From Poronia punctata (Eukaryota > Ascomycota > Sordariomycetes > Xylariales > Xylariaceae), in contig MU401704.1 of NCBI GenBank assembly GCA_022579005.1, positions 1 through 49,065 on the forward strand: DNA of 49,065 nucleotides. The letters are read 5' to 3'. Below the pieces are notes generated by a model. The model was not told the DNA's origin, searched no databases, and was given only the letters and a program-made list of their open reading frames with translations. How positions within the stretch are numbered: position 1 is the first letter of the stretch; each line of letters starts with the position of its first letter. Both the position numbers and the translations under genes were made by a program. Positions 13,551 through 26,928 of this stretch are shown here, piece after piece.

Positions 13551-14954
13551 AAATAAAACAATTTTTAAGTAAAAAATAAGTAATTAAGTTTAATAAAATA
13601 AAAGATTAGCTTTTAAAATAATAAAGTAATCTTTATATAAAAAAGTTACGTAAAAGATCTAATTAAAATTAACTTTATTTTAATTGATACTTTTTAATAA
13701 TATATTAGCTAAAAGCTATATAGTATATATATTAATAGTATTTAATAACTTAAACTATATTTAACTTATTAATGGCTATATAAGTTATTAAACTTATAAA
13801 AAATAATATTTAAGCATTAAATAAGCAAATTAACTAGTAAATTAAAAATAAGTAATATAAATTAACCTATATACCTTTAATTTTATTAAAAGCAAACTTG
13901 TTTATTTTTATTAATAGATTATTTGCTAATAATATTAACTTAAGTTTTTAAATTAGTTTTATTATTATTTTTGCTCTTAAATTAATTTTAAATTTAAAGC
14001 AAAACAAGTATAAAATCACTAGCAATGTTATTTATTAAAACTTAAGTAAATATAAGCGCATTACTTAATTTATTTTTGCTAGTAAACTATATAGCATAGT
14101 TAATAAAGTTAGTAATGCTATTGCTTTATATACTATTTTATATTTATTTACTAAAGTATTTAAATTAATTTTAATGTTTTTAATACTTTGTACTAATTTT
14201 AAGTTGCGTTTTTAATACTTTATAAAGCTTAAACATATGCGTAAAAATACTTTATAATTAATATAATGTTGCTATAAAACTCTTATAAGCATAAAGAGAT
14301 TATAAAAGTACGTTAAATTAATAAAGAAATAACCTTGTAAATTTGTTTATAAAGCAAACTTTAAACTAAGCACTTAAGTTTTTTATTATAATAAATTAAA
14401 TATAAATAAGAATTAAAGCAACAATAAATTGCTTATAAATTAAAGATGAACGTATAAAAAAAGGTTAAAGAAATAGTAAATATTAGATTTTCTTTTAATA
14501 CTTTTAACTTTATTAACTTTATTAATAAATTTATATTAATATAAATTATCTTCTTCTAATAAAGTTAATACTAAAGAAATAAAGTATATATAATTTAGGT
14601 ATAAGTAAATAGCTAGTATATACCTAGTTTATAATTAATATATTAAGTATATGCGTTTTTTATATATTAAATATATAGTAGGTCTATGTTCTTTTTATAT
14701 TGATAATAAGTATAAAATAACTTCTATACCTTTATAGTTATATAAACTTAATATAGGTAGTTTTTTTTATTACCTTTTTTAATTAATTAAGTTAATATAG
14801 TACTATAAGTAATAATATATTATAATTACATTTACCTAGCTAGACTAAGATAATCTATATATATAAAGACTTATTTTAAGTTTTTTATAATATATTATAT
14901 AAAAACTTAAAAAGGCAATATTATAAAATATAGATTTTTAAGCTATTTTATAAT
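13551..14954. other. AT-rich stretch without recognisable gene
   Basis: No frame stays open and no element boundary was recognised. Some parts (14430-14700) are slightly less degraded. A nearly perfect inverted repeat, AAGTTTTTTATAATATATTATATAAAAACTT, lies at about 14879-14909. Confidence 0.5.
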
Positions 14955-15150
14955 TTGCTATTATATATATAAACTACTAAGTTTATTAAAGCTTTATTAA
15001 TTATTAGCTAAAGTTTAATTAGTTATACTTTTTTATTTTCTTACCTAGCTTGGTTATTTATTTACTTAGTTATATAAAAGTTATTTAATATATTTAAATA
15101 AAAACTATTAATAATATTATCTTATAATTAACTTATTTACAATTATATTC
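14955..15150 (+). repeat. Diverged fragment of the 3' end of the 1.78-kb repeat
   Basis: ATATAAACTACTAAG..ATTATTAGCTAAAGTTTAATTAGTTATACTT followed by AAAAGTTATTTAATATA parallels 1510-1640 of copy A and 13379-13500 of copy B. It is more diverged than A, B and C are from each other. The rest of such an element was not found upstream, so it is probably an old truncated copy. The following 15151-15368 holds nothing recognisable. Confidence 0.5.
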
Positions 15151-15368
15151 TTTAAAAAAACTATTGCTTTAAATTTTATTTTATCTAGCTTAAATAAACT
15201 ACTTTTATTTATATTTCACTAAACAAATAAAATTTAAAAGCTTAAAATTAGCTAGGAACTTACTATGTAAATTAAATTGCAAGCACATTAATTTATAACG
15301 TACTTAAAATTAAAAGCGGCTTTTTAAATAAAGTATTAAAAAAGCACGTGTTTTATTTTAATAACAGC

Positions 15369-15590
15369 TGTTAAAACTTAGCAATGTAGCTTATAACATA
15401 TAATTATATTGTATAACGCGTAAAAAAAAGTATTTTTCTCCTTCCTATAAAGTTTTTTTATACTAAATAAGTAAAGGGAAACTTTTTATAAAAGGACTTT
15501 TTTTATAGTAGTTTTTACCTTAGCTATATTATTTCTACTATATAAGCATTATATTAATTATAGTTTTTTTATAACCTATTAAATCTAATA
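15369..15590 (-). repeat. 3' LTR of tandem copia copy 1
   Basis: This 222-bp repeat begins TGTTAAAACTTAGCAATGTAG and ends TCTAATA (C-to-T of TCTAACA). It matches 20748-20972, 20975-21195 and 26234-26454. It is preceded by ACAGC (15364-15368), a near match to ACAAC after the far LTR. Confidence 0.85.
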
Positions 15591-16716
15591 TACCTCTTTA
15601 AAATAAACTAACTTATTAGATTATTTTTTAGCTAAAATAAAGCTTTTAAATTATAATAAATAAAAATTTATAATTTTAAACATAGTATATTTAGTTGTTT
15701 TATTTAATTTCTTTAATTTTTTTATACTTTTATAGTAACTAGTTAGAGCTTTTTTAAAAGCTATATTGCTTTTCTATTAACTAAGTTAACTTATTATAAA
15801 AAGCTTAACTAGTTATTATATACTAATAACTTTATAAACCTATTTACTATTATTAAATTTATAAGGATATAAACTACTTAAAATATTTTGTTAATTATTT
15901 TTTACTATAATTAGTAATTATATATATTAATATATTATAATTTTATTTTTAGTATAGCAATATTTTTATTAACTAAACTAATTGTTTATTAGTTATTATA
16001 CTAAATAGTAATATATTTAGTTTTTAATTTAATACTAAGCTTGCAAATAAGCTAACTAATAAATATAGCTTTTTTATAGCTTAAGCTAGCGTAAAAAGCT
16101 TTATTTTAGTAGTAAAAGTAGTAACTATATTTTATTTGTTAGCTTGCTAGCTAATAAGTTGTTTAAAAAAAGTTATAGTATAAGCTTATAAGCTTTTTTA
16201 GTTAATAATATTATCTATTAAAAATAAACACTCTAGCTATATTAAGCTTATTTTTATTACTATATTATAAGGCAAAGTATTAATTTATATAAAAATAATT
16301 TAATACTTAATTAATAGCAGCTTAGTAAGCTAAAAAAAGTTATTATTAAATTATAAAAGTTATAAAGTAGCAAAGGTTATATTTAGCTTTATAACAATTG
16401 CTATATATATAATAAATTTAAATTTGTATTAATAGTAACAAATTTTCTTTAAAGTAGCTGTCTTATTATAATAAAGCAGCTTAATACATTTTATTAATAT
16501 AAAAAGCATTTTACTAAAAAAGCTACTTAACTTATATATTTTCTTAATATAAGTAAACTAAAATAGCTAAATTAAGCTTTATTAATAGTTATAAATAATT
16601 TTTACTTTTAAAAACTACTTTAAATTATGGCTTTTTATTAGTTAATATTATTTTTTTAATTTTTTAATACTTTAAAAAGCTTTAATCTTTTAAGATTTTT
16701 AGTAGGTAACTATAAA

Positions 16717-17063
16717 GTTGTTAATATAAATAAAAATAAAAATTTTGTTTTTTATATAGTAATAAAGCTTATAAGGCATTAGCTTAAATTTAAGCTTTTT
16801 AAGCATAAATATAAGTTTTTTTTATTATAAAAGCAATAATTTTTCTAAATTATATAGTGCTTTAAAAAGCTTTAAAATAAAGCTAGACTTTTTATACTTA
16901 TAAAGCATTTTTATATATATATTTTTATAAAGCGTTATGTTAATAAAAGCGTTAACTATATTATATTATTTTATTTTAAAGTTAAACTTAGCTATAATAG
17001 TTATAAATATTTTAAAAAATCTGCTTATAAGGATAAAAGCATATATTATTTTACTTTTATATA
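16717..17063 (-). pseudogene. Copia RT remnant in tandem copy 1
   Basis: The minus strand parallels the longer readable fragment of copy 2 at 22182-22529. The YxDD box lies at 16717-16728 and reads TAT ATT AAC AAC (Y-I-N-N), so both catalytic aspartates are lost by G-to-A change. Stops interrupt the frame. Confidence 0.75.
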
Positions 17064-20000
17064 TAAGCTATTAATTGCTATATATAACTAATTAAGCTTT
17101 GCTTTTTAAATAAAAGCCTTTTTTATTAAATTTAGAAATATATACTTATATATAATTTAAAATTTATTAATTTTGTTCTATAAAAATAATAACTTTTTTA
17201 AAAAAGCTTATTTAATTATAACTTTTTAAATAAACTTTTTTAGCTTTTATAAACTTACCTTTTAAAAAATAGCTTAAAAGCTTTTTATAAAAGCATAAAA
17301 AAAGTAAAAGCTTGTTTTAGTATATTAAAATGTTATTTTATATTTTCTTTTTAAAGTATAACTATAATAGCTATTGTTTAAAAAAAACAATTTTTTAAAA
17401 GTGCTTTTAAAGTAGTATAAAAAGGTTTTTAGCGCTTTAGCTTTATTAGCTTTATTTACTAGTATATTATGCTTAAGTTTAAAAGTATATAAGCGTTTAG
17501 TATTAAATATAGCTTTTTAATATTTTATTTACTTATTTACTTTAATATAAGCTTTTTAGCTTAATTTTAATAATTTAATATAAAGCTTAGCAAAGCAAGT
17601 TAAAGAATTATTATAATACTTATTAATAAATAGTTTTACTTAGGTTTTATAAAATTAAAGCAAAAAGTTATTATAAGACTTATTATAATTAACGTTTTTA
17701 ATTACTATAAGCATTATAGCATTTAAAAGTAAATATAAAAGTAATAAATAAAGTTAAAACTTTAAGTTAATATAAAAGTAATTACTTTTACTAAACTTAA
17801 AGTTTACTATATTTTTAATAGCTTGCTTATTATTTATACTACTAATAATATTTAAATTCTGCTTAAAACTTTTATATTTTTTTTACTTTTATAAAAGTTA
17901 AAGCTATAAAGCTTAGTTTTAAAAATTAAAAATTTATTTAAAAAATTAATAAATAATTTAAAATAAAGATTTAAAGCTTATTTTTTAGTTTTTTAAGCTT
18001 TTTATTAAATATTTAGGTTTTATTAAATTTTATATTTTTAATATAAATTATATAATTAGTTCAAAATTTTTAATTTTTATATATATTAGTTAACTTATAG
18101 CTAATAAAATAACTTATTTAACCTTTAAAGTTTAGGTTTAAAAGTTTTTTTTTATATTAGCAATAAAAGCGTAAGCTTTTTATTTATAAATTTATAAATA
18201 ATTTAAGTATAGTTTTTTAATTTTAATATAGCTATTTTAAGCGATAAAGTAAGTATAAAAACGTTTATATAAAGTTTTTTAGTTAAATATATATTTAAGT
18301 GTTTAGTTTGCTAAGTATATAATAGCTTTATTAATTTTAACTTATAAGCTTTTAAAAAGCGTTACGCTAGCTTTTATATACTAAGAGCACTTTTTAACTA
18401 TTTAGCTAAACTAATTAGCAGCACTATTTTAAGCTTAAGTATTTAAAGCTAAAATATTAAATATAATAAATTTGTTATTAATAAAATAATTTTTAACTTT
18501 ATAAAACTATAATAGTTACTTATTTAACTTAATTATATTAACTTATTTATTATAAACTACTTTAATTTCTAATATAAATATTTTAAATATTTTTAATAAT
18601 ATAGTTCCTTTAAAGTTTAGTAAATAATAATTAAACAAATGCTTTAAATATTTTTTAGTTATAAGTAATATTAATACTTTATTTTTAATACCTTTATTAT
18701 ATAAGTGCTAGTTTATAGCAATGCATTTAAATAAGCAGTTTAGCTATTTTTTTAATGCTTTGTTAATTTAGTTTTTAAGCTTTTTATATATATAACTTAA
18801 GCAATTTATTAATTTAATACTTTAATTTAAAAACTATTTAATTTTTACCCTTTTTGCTTAGGTAACTAAATAATAAACTATATTAAGTTTTAAATAACTA
18901 AGTTAAAGATGCTATTAAAAAAGATTTGCTTTAAACGCTCGTTTTTTAATATATATTATTAGCAAGTTTTTTAAGCATAAAAAAGCTTTATTTATAGTTA
19001 AAAGTAAATATTTTAAAACATATTATTTTTACTAGTTTTATATATAGTATAATTATAAGCTATTTATTTTTTAAAAGTAGGTTTTAAATAGCTTTATATT
19101 TTATTAAAAAAATTTAACTTAAAGTTTTAAGTAAAATAAAGTTAGTTATAAAATTTATATAGTAAGCTATATTTTTAAGCTATAAAGTAAAAAGCTTTAA
19201 AAAACTTTAAACTATTATATTAACGTTTTTATATACTTAAATTAGTATAACTATACTACTAGCATATATAAGGTTTTTATTAAGTATATTTTTAATATTA
19301 TAAAAACAACTTATTTTATTAAAAATATAAAAAGTAAATTTTAAGTTAAAAATAGTAAAGTTTTTTAAAAAATATAAGCTACCTTTTTGCTATTTGCTAG
19401 CTTTAAAGCTAATGTAAATAATAACTTATTTTAATTAATTTTCTTTTTATATAGGCTTTTTATTAATTTTAATTTTTTTATACTTATTTTTATAATTTTG
19501 CAAGCTTTAATTTCTTTTAAGCTTAAGGTTATATTTTACTTTTAGCTTAATATAGTTAGCAATTTAAATATTTATTATAAAATGTTTATTAGCATTTCTT
19601 TAAAAAAGGTACTAGTAACTAAGTAAATTATAAAAGCTTTTATATATAAAATAAACCTTTTTAGTATTAAAAGCTTTTTTAAAGTTTGTTTAATTAGTAT
19701 AGTAGTACTTTTATAAGCAAAGCCTTTACTATAGCTATAAAGTATAAATTTACTATAAGCTTTATAGCCTTTTTCTTTTTTAAAAATAATACTAAAGCCT
19801 TATTTTTTAATTTCTTTTTATTAGTTATACCTTTTTATTAAAAGTTGTAAATAACTTTTTTATTATTTTTAATTTATTTTATTGCTTTTTAAAAGCTATT
19901 TAAGTATATAAATTTATAATTATTATTTAATATTTTAAGGTGCTATTTAGTAAAGCTATTTAGTCGTTTAAATAAAGAATATTAAACTAGTGCTTATATT

Positions 20001-20747
20001 TATTTTTAAGCGCTTTAATAATTTTTTAAAATAGTTTTATTATTAAAAAGTATTTAAGAACTTTATATTCTTTAAGCTTTATAACTAGTTGTTTTTATTT
20101 AATAATAAACTTTATAAGATTTTAATAAGTTTTTTTAAACATTAGTTAATAAAGTTTATATAATTAAAGCGTACTGTTTTATTTAATATAGCGCTTATAA
20201 GTATATTAATAGCTTTTAAAATATTATACTAAAACTTTAGTTTTTTTTAGCTTAAAGTAATAAAATTAATATGCTATTAATATTAAATATTAAATTTATA
20301 TTTTTTGTTTATATTTTTTATTAATAATTAAAATATACTTTTTTACTTTACTTTTATATAAGCTAGTTATAAATTTAAAATTACTTTTAGCGTTTATAGT
20401 AAGTTTATAAAATTTAGTTATAAAATTTATTATATTAATAAGTTTTTTTTATTTATTACTAGTATATTTTTAGCTATATTAAAGCTACTTTAAGTTTTTT
20501 TTTAGTTAAGCTTTTTATTAAATTTGCTTATATTAGCTTATTTTAACTTTTTTAGCTAAAAAACTTTATTTATAAAATTAATATACTTTTATAAGTTAAA
20601 AAAGTATGCTTTTATTTTAAACTTTTTATTTTAAACATAAAAATCTTTTAAAAAACCTAAAATAACTTTTAATTTTATTATTATAATAGCTAAATTACTA
20701 TATTTATTATACTTTAATAATAATAGTAAGCAAATAAAACTTTTAAT

Positions 20748-20972
20748 TATTAAAACTTAGCAATATAGCTTATAATATATAATTATATTGTATAATATAT
20801 AAAAAAAGTATTTTTCTAACTATAAAGTTTTCTTATACTAACTAAATAAGCAAAAAAAGACCCCTTATAAAAAGACTTTTCCTTTTATAGTAGTCCTTAC
20901 TTTAGCTATATTACTTTTACTGTGTAGGCATTATATTAATTATAGTCTTCTTATAACCTATTAGATTTAACA
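20748..20972 (-). repeat. 5' LTR of tandem copia copy 1
   Basis: This 225-bp repeat starts TATTAAAACTTAGC and ends TTAACA. Its outer end keeps CA. It is followed by only AC before the next LTR begins. Confidence 0.85.
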
Positions 20973-20974
20973 AC

Positions 20975-21195
20975 TATTAAAACTTAGTAATATAGCTTAT
21001 AACGTATAATTATATTGTATAACATATAAAAAAAGTATTTTTTCCTTACTGCAAAGTTTTCCTATACTAAATAAGTAGGGGAAAACTTTTTATAAAAAAA
21101 CTTTTTTTTTATAAAGTTTTTACTTTAGCTATATTTTTTTTACTATATACGCTTTATATTAATTATAGTTTTTTTATAACTTGTTAGATTTAATA
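20975..21195 (-). repeat. 3' LTR of tandem copia copy 2
   Basis: This 221-bp LTR starts TATTAAAACTTAG (RIP form of TGTTAAAAC) and ends TTAATA. It is separated from the previous LTR by 2 bp. Confidence 0.85.
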
Positions 21196-22181
21196 TACCC
21201 TGTTAAAATAAACTAACTTATTAAACTATTTTGTAGTTAAAATAAACTTTTTAAATTATAATAAATAAAGATTTATAATTTTAAATATAGTGTTTTTAGT
21301 TTTTTTATTTAATTTTTTTACTTTTTTTGCACCTTTATAGTAACTAGTTAAAGCTTTTTTTAAAGCTATATTGCTTTTATATTAATTAGGTTAACTTGTT
21401 ATAAAAAGCTTAACTACTTATTATATGCTAATAACTTTATAAAACTATTTACTATTATTAAATTTATAAGTATATAAACTATTTAAAGCATTTTATTAAT
21501 TATTTTTTATTATAACTAATAGTTATATATATTAATATACTATAATTTTGTTTTTAATATAACAATATTTTTATTAACTAAATTAATTGTTTATTAGTTA
21601 TTATATTTAATAGTAATATGCTTAGTTTTTAAATTAATACTAAGCTTATAAATAAGTTAACTAATAAATATAGCTTTTTTTGCAGCTTAGGCTAGCGTAA
21701 AAAGCTTTACTTTAGTAGTAAAAGTAGTAACTATATTTTATTTATTTGCTTACTAGCTAATAAGTTTTTTTTAAAAAGTTATAGCGTAAGCTTATAAGCT
21801 TTTTTAATTAATAATATTGTTTATAAAAAATAAATTACTAGCTATATTTAGCTTTATAATAACTACTATATATATAATAAATTTAATTTTTTGCTAATAA
21901 TAATAAATTTTTTTTAAACTAGCTATTTTATTATAAAAAAGCAGCTTAATAAATTTTATTAATATAAAAAGCCTTTTATTAAAAAAGTTACTTAATTTAT
22001 ATTTTTTTTAATATAAGCAAACTAAAATAGCTAAATTAAGCTTTATTAATAGTTATAAATAATTTTTACTTTTAAAAACTACTTTAAATTATAGCTTTTT
22101 ATTAGTTAATACTGTTTTTTTTAATTATTTAATACTTTTAAAAGCTTTAGTTTTTTAAAACTTTTAATAAGCAACTATAAG

Positions 22182-22529
22182 GTTGTTAATATAAATAAAA
22201 ATAAAAATTTTGTTTTTTATATAGCAACAAAGCTTATAAAGCACTAGCTTAAATTTAAGCTTTTTAAGCGTAAATATAAGCTTTTTCTACTATAAAAGCA
22301 ATAATTCTTTTAAACTATAAAGTGTTTTAAAAAGCTTTAAAATAAAGCTAGACTTTTTATACTTATAAAGCATTTTTATATATATTTTTTTATAAAGCGT
22401 TATATTAATAAAGGCGTTAACTATATTATATTGTTTTATTTTAAAATTAAACTTAGCTATAATAGCTATAAAAGTTTTAAAAAATTTGCTTATAAGTATA
22501 AAAGTATATATTATTTTACTTTTATACAT
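22182..22529 (-). pseudogene. Copia reverse transcriptase remnant, tandem copy 2
   Basis: The longest surviving coding piece of any transposon here is 79 codons without a stop (22290-22529). It contains AKFNFKIKQYNIVNAF, matching copia RT around motif A (QYD.VNAF), and LFKTLYSLKELLLL, matching LxKALYGLRxSPLL. The motif A aspartate (22425-22427) reads AAT. Downstream, the YxDD box at 22182-22193 reads Y-I-N-N. All three catalytic aspartate codons became asparagine, consistent with RIP rather than random decay. It begins without a start codon and is a fragment of a polyprotein. Confidence 0.85.
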
Positions 22530-25500
22530 AAGCTATTAATTACTATATATAATTAACTAAGCTTTGCTTTTTAAATAAAAGCTTTTTTATTAAACTTATA
22601 AACATATACTTTTATATAGTTTAAAATTTATTAATTTTTAATTATAAAAGCGATAACCTTTTTTAAAAAGCTTATTTAATTATAACTTTTTAAATAAACT
22701 TTTTTAGCTTTTATAAACTTACTTTTTAAAAAATAGGTTAAAAGCTTTTTATAAAAGCGCAAAAAAAATAAAAGCTTGCTTTAGTATATTAAGATATTTT
22801 TTTTTAAAGTATAATTATAGTAGCTATTTTTTATAATTTTTACTTTTTTTAAAAGCGCTTTTAAAGTAATATAAAAATTGCTTTAGCGCTTTAGCTTTAT
22901 TAGCTTTGCTTACTAATATATTATATTTAAGTTTAAAAGTATATAAGCATTTAGCATTAAATATAGCTTTTTAGTACTTTATTTATTTATTTTTTTTAAT
23001 ATAAGCTTTTTAGCTTAACTTTAATAGTTTAGTATAAAGCTTAGCAAAGTAAGTTAAAGAAATTATTATAATACTTATTAATAAATAGTTTTGCTTAGCT
23101 TTTATAAAAGTAAAGCAAAAAATTATTATAACGCTTATTAAAATTAGCATTTTTAATTACTATAAGCATTATAGCATTTAAAAGTAAATATAAAAGTAAT
23201 AAATAAAGTTAAAATTTTAAGTTAGTATAAAAATAATTAGTTTTACTAAACTTAAAGTTTATTATATTTTTAATAGCTTGCTTATTATTTATACTACTAA
23301 TAATATTTAAATTATACTTAAAACTTTTATATTTTTTTATATTTTTATAAAGGTTAAAGCTATAAAGCTTAATTTTAAAAATTAAAAACTTATTTAAAAA
23401 ATTAGTAAAAAATTTGCAATTAAGTATTTAAAGCTTATTTTTTAGTTTTTTAAGCTTTTTATTAAATATTTAATTTTTTTTAAATTTTACATTTTTAATA
23501 TAAATTATATAATTAGTTAAAAGATTTTAAATTTTATAAATATTAATTAACTTATAGCTAATAAGGTAACTTATTTAAGCTTTAAAGCTTAGTTTTAAAA
23601 GTTTTTTTTTTTTTTTTTTTACGTTAGTAGTAAAAGTATAAGCTTTGTACTTATAAACTTATAAATAATTTAAGCATAGTTTTTTAGTTTTAATATAGCT
23701 ATTTTAAGCGCTAAAGTAAGTATAAAAACGTTTATATAGTATTTTTTAGTTAAACATATATTTAAGTATTTAATTTACTAAGTATATAGCAGCTTTATTA
23801 ATTTTAACTTATAAGCTTTTAAAAAGCTTTATATTAGCTTTTATGCACTAAGCGCGCTTTTTAACTATTTAACTAAACTGCTTAGTAGCCTTATTTTAAG
23901 CTTAAGTATTTAAAGCTAAAATTTTAAATATAATAAATTTTTTGTTAATAAAATAAGTTTTAATTTTTTAAAACTATAGTAGTTGCTTATTTAACTTAAT
24001 TATATTAACTTATTTACTATAAACTATTTTAACTTTTAATATAAACATTTTAAATATTTTTAATATTATGCTTGCTTTAAAGTTTAGTAAATAATAATTA
24101 AATAAATACTTTAAATATTTTTTAATTATAAGTAGCATTAATACTTTATTTTTAATACTTTTATTATATAAATGCTAGTTTATAGCAATGCGTTTAAATA
24201 AGCACTTTAGCTATTTTTTTAGTACTTTATTAATTTAGTTTTTAAGCTTTTTATCTATATAGCTAAAACAATTTATTAATTCAATGCTTTAGTTTAAAAA
24301 TTTTCTAATTTTTATTTTCTTTGCTTACCTAACTAAGTAATAAATAGCGTTAAGTTTTAAATAGCTAAGTTAAAAATGCTATTAAAAGAATTTGCTTTAA
24401 ACGCTAGTTTTTTAGTATATATTATTAGCAGGTTTTTTTAAGCATAAAAAAAGCTTTGTTTATGCTTAAAAGTAAGTATTTTAAAACATATTATTTATAC
24501 TAATTTTATATATAGCATAGTTATAAGCTATTTATTTTTTAAAAGTAGCTTTTAAGTAGCTTTATATTTTACTAAATTTTTTTTAACTTAAGGTTTTAAA
24601 TAAAATAAAATTTGTTATAAAATTAAAATAATAAGCTATATTTTTAAGCTATAAAGTAAAAAGCTTTAAAGTGCTTTAAACTATTATATTAACGTTTTTA
24701 TACGCTTAAATTAGCATAACTATATTATTAGTATATATAAGGTTTTTATTAAGTATGTTTTTAATATTATAAAAACAACTTATTTTATTAAATATATAAA
24801 AAGTAGATTTTAAGTTAAAAATAGTAAAGCTTTTTAAAAAATATAAGCTATCTTTTTGCTATTTGCTAGCTTTAAAGCTAGCGCAAGTAATAACTTGTTT
24901 TAATTATTTTCTTTTCTTTTTTTTACGTAGGCTTTTTATTAATTTTAATTTCTTTATACTTATTTTTACAGTTTTATAAGCTTTAATCTTTTTTTTAAGC
25001 TTAAAGTTATATTTTATTTTTAGCTTAATATAGTTAGTAATTTAAGTATTTATTATAAAATCTTTACTAACATTTTTTTTAAAAGAAGTATTAGTAACTA
25101 AGTAAATTATAAAAGCCTTTATATATAAAATAAACTTTTTTAATATTAAAAGTATTTTTTTAAGTTTTTTTTATTAGTATAGTAGTACTTTTGCAAGCAA
25201 AGCTTTTATTATAGCTATAAAGTATAAATTTACTATAAGCTTTGCAGCTTTTTTCTTTATTTATTAAAAATAATGCTAAAGCTTTATTTTTTAATTTTTT
25301 TTTTATTAGTTGTACTTTTTTATTAAAAATTATAAATAACCTTTTTATTATTTTTAGTTTTTTTATTGCTTTTTAAAAGCTATTTAAGTACGTAGATTTA
25401 TAATTATTGTTTAATATTTTAAAGTGCTATTTAGCAAAGCTATTTAATAATTTAAATAAAAGGTATTAAACTAGTGCTTATATTTATTTTTAAGCGCTTT

Positions 25501-26233
25501 AATAATTTTTTAAAATAATTTTATAATTAAAAGGTATTTAAAAACTTTATATTTTTTAACCTTTATAACTAATTATTTTTATTTAGTAATAAACTTAGCA
25601 AGATTTTTAATAGGTTTTTTTAAGCATTAGTTAATAAAATTTATATAATTAAAACGTGCTATTTTATTTAATATAGCGCTTATAAGTATATTAATAGCTT
25701 TTAAAGTATTATATTAAAATTTTAGTTTTTTTTTAGCTTAAAGTAATAAAATTAGTATATTGCTAATATTAAATTTTAAACTTATATTTTAGTTTATATT
25801 TTTTATTAATAATTAAAGTATATTTTTTTACTTTACTTTTATATAAGCTAGTTATAAATTTAAAGTTACTTTTAGCATTTATAATAAGTTTATAAAATTT
25901 AATTATAAAATTTACTATATTAATAAGTTTTTTTTTATTTATTGCTAATAATCTTTTAGCTATATTAAAGCTACTTTAAGTTTTTTTTCAGTTAAGCTTT
26001 TTATTAAATTTACTTATATTAAGCTATATTAGCTCTTTTAACTAAAAAACCTCATTTATAAAATTAATATACTTTTATAAGTTAAAAAAGTATGCTTTTA
26101 CTTTAAACTTTTTATTTTAAGCGTAAAAATCTTTTAAAAAACCTAAAATAACCTTTAATTTTATTATTATAATAGCTAAATTATTATATTTATTATGCTT
26201 TAATAATAATAGCAAGCAAATAAAACTTTTAAT

Positions 26234-26454
26234 TATTAAAACTTAGCAATATAGCTTATAACGTATAATTATATTATATAACGTATAAAAAAATATTTTC
26301 TTTTTACTATAAAGTTTTCCTATACTAAATAAGTAAAAGAAAATCCTTTATAAAAAACTTTTCCTTTTATAATAATCCTTACCTTAGCCGTATTCTTTTT
26401 ACTGTATAGGCTTTGCATTAATTATAGTCTTCTTATGACCTATTAGATCTAACA
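26234..26454 (-). repeat. 5' LTR of tandem copia copy 2, bordering the gene island
   Basis: This 221-bp LTR ends CTATTAGATCTAACA, read on the minus strand as TGTTAGATCTAATAG. It is one of the less mutated LTRs. It is followed by ACAAC (26455-26459), a likely target duplication of ACAGC at 15364-15368 with one G/A difference. Confidence 0.85.
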
Positions 26455-26928
26455 ACAACAGCTTGCCTAGCGCTACACAGGCATTTTATCCTTGCAAATA
26501 ACAATCCACTGTCATAATGCTGTAACCCAAGCCAACCTCTCAAGGCTCCTAATACTTGTTTTAGAGCAATTCGGCCCATGCAGATCACGCAGATGTACCG
26601 AGTCAAGGTGTCCGTGGTTGGTAAAGAGAAGATACACTTACACTGCGAATCAAAGAGCCGAGACAAAGTCTGTGGACTCTCTTACACGCATAGTCTATCT
26701 GTAGAGGCACACGTAGGTTTACTATGTAATCGATGCCTATATTTTTGACTACCTTGCGTACTTACTTGCTAAGGGAGTCCACTGCCTACCGCATCTAACA
26801 TCCGCAGACGAAAACTATTAATTAACCTCACCCAAACTTGTCAAGTGGAAGACCATAATTGGTGTACATGTGAGGAACTGCCAAGTGCCGTGCGTCTCCC
26901 TGTGTATTTGCTGCATTCCGCATCGCTG
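26455..26928 (+). promoter_or_regulatory. FMT1 upstream region (short, next to a transposon)
   Basis: This is 474 bp of normal-composition unique sequence between the copia LTR and the first in-frame ATG of FMT1. It must hold the promoter and 5' leader unless these reach into the LTR. I see no clear TATA or CCAAT box. A stop in the FMT1 frame at 26770-26772 and the absence of in-frame ATG before 26929 limit where translation can start. Confidence 0.4.

Larger units (their letters stand above)
15369..20972 (-). mobile_element. RIP-degraded Ty1/copia-like element, tandem copy 1
   Basis: Bounded by LTRs 15369-15590 and 20748-20972 (ends TGTTAAAAC .. TCTAACA on the + strand). It runs in parallel with copy 2 (20975-26454) throughout. 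The RT remnant on the minus strand at about 16717-17063 sets orientation, so the 5' LTR is the right one. Length is about 5.6 kb, normal for copia. It carries about 135 bp near 16225-16385 that copy 2 lacks. All frames are broken by stops. Confidence 0.85.
20975..26454 (-). mobile_element. RIP-degraded Ty1/copia-like element, tandem copy 2
   Basis: LTRs are 20975-21195 and 26234-26454. The minus strand carries the best preserved RT fragment of the window (22290-22529, 79 codons). Length is about 5.5 kb. Its right end (TCTAACA at 26448-26454) is the exact boundary between AT-rich DNA and the gene island. It is head to tail with copy 1. Confidence 0.88.

Noticed and set aside
14879..14909. Terminator or MITE from the inverted repeat
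   Set aside because: Pure A/T palindromes arise easily in this composition and no target duplication or second copy was found.
1..26454. Mitochondrial DNA or an AT-rich plasmid
   Set aside because: No conserved mitochondrial gene is readable under any code. Retroelements with LTRs and RIP-type changes, plus flanking nuclear genes with spliceosomal introns, fit nuclear AT-rich blocks.
26845..26928. FMT1 extended upstream to 26845
   Set aside because: The codon at 26845 is GTG, not a usual nuclear start. The first in-frame ATG is 26929.
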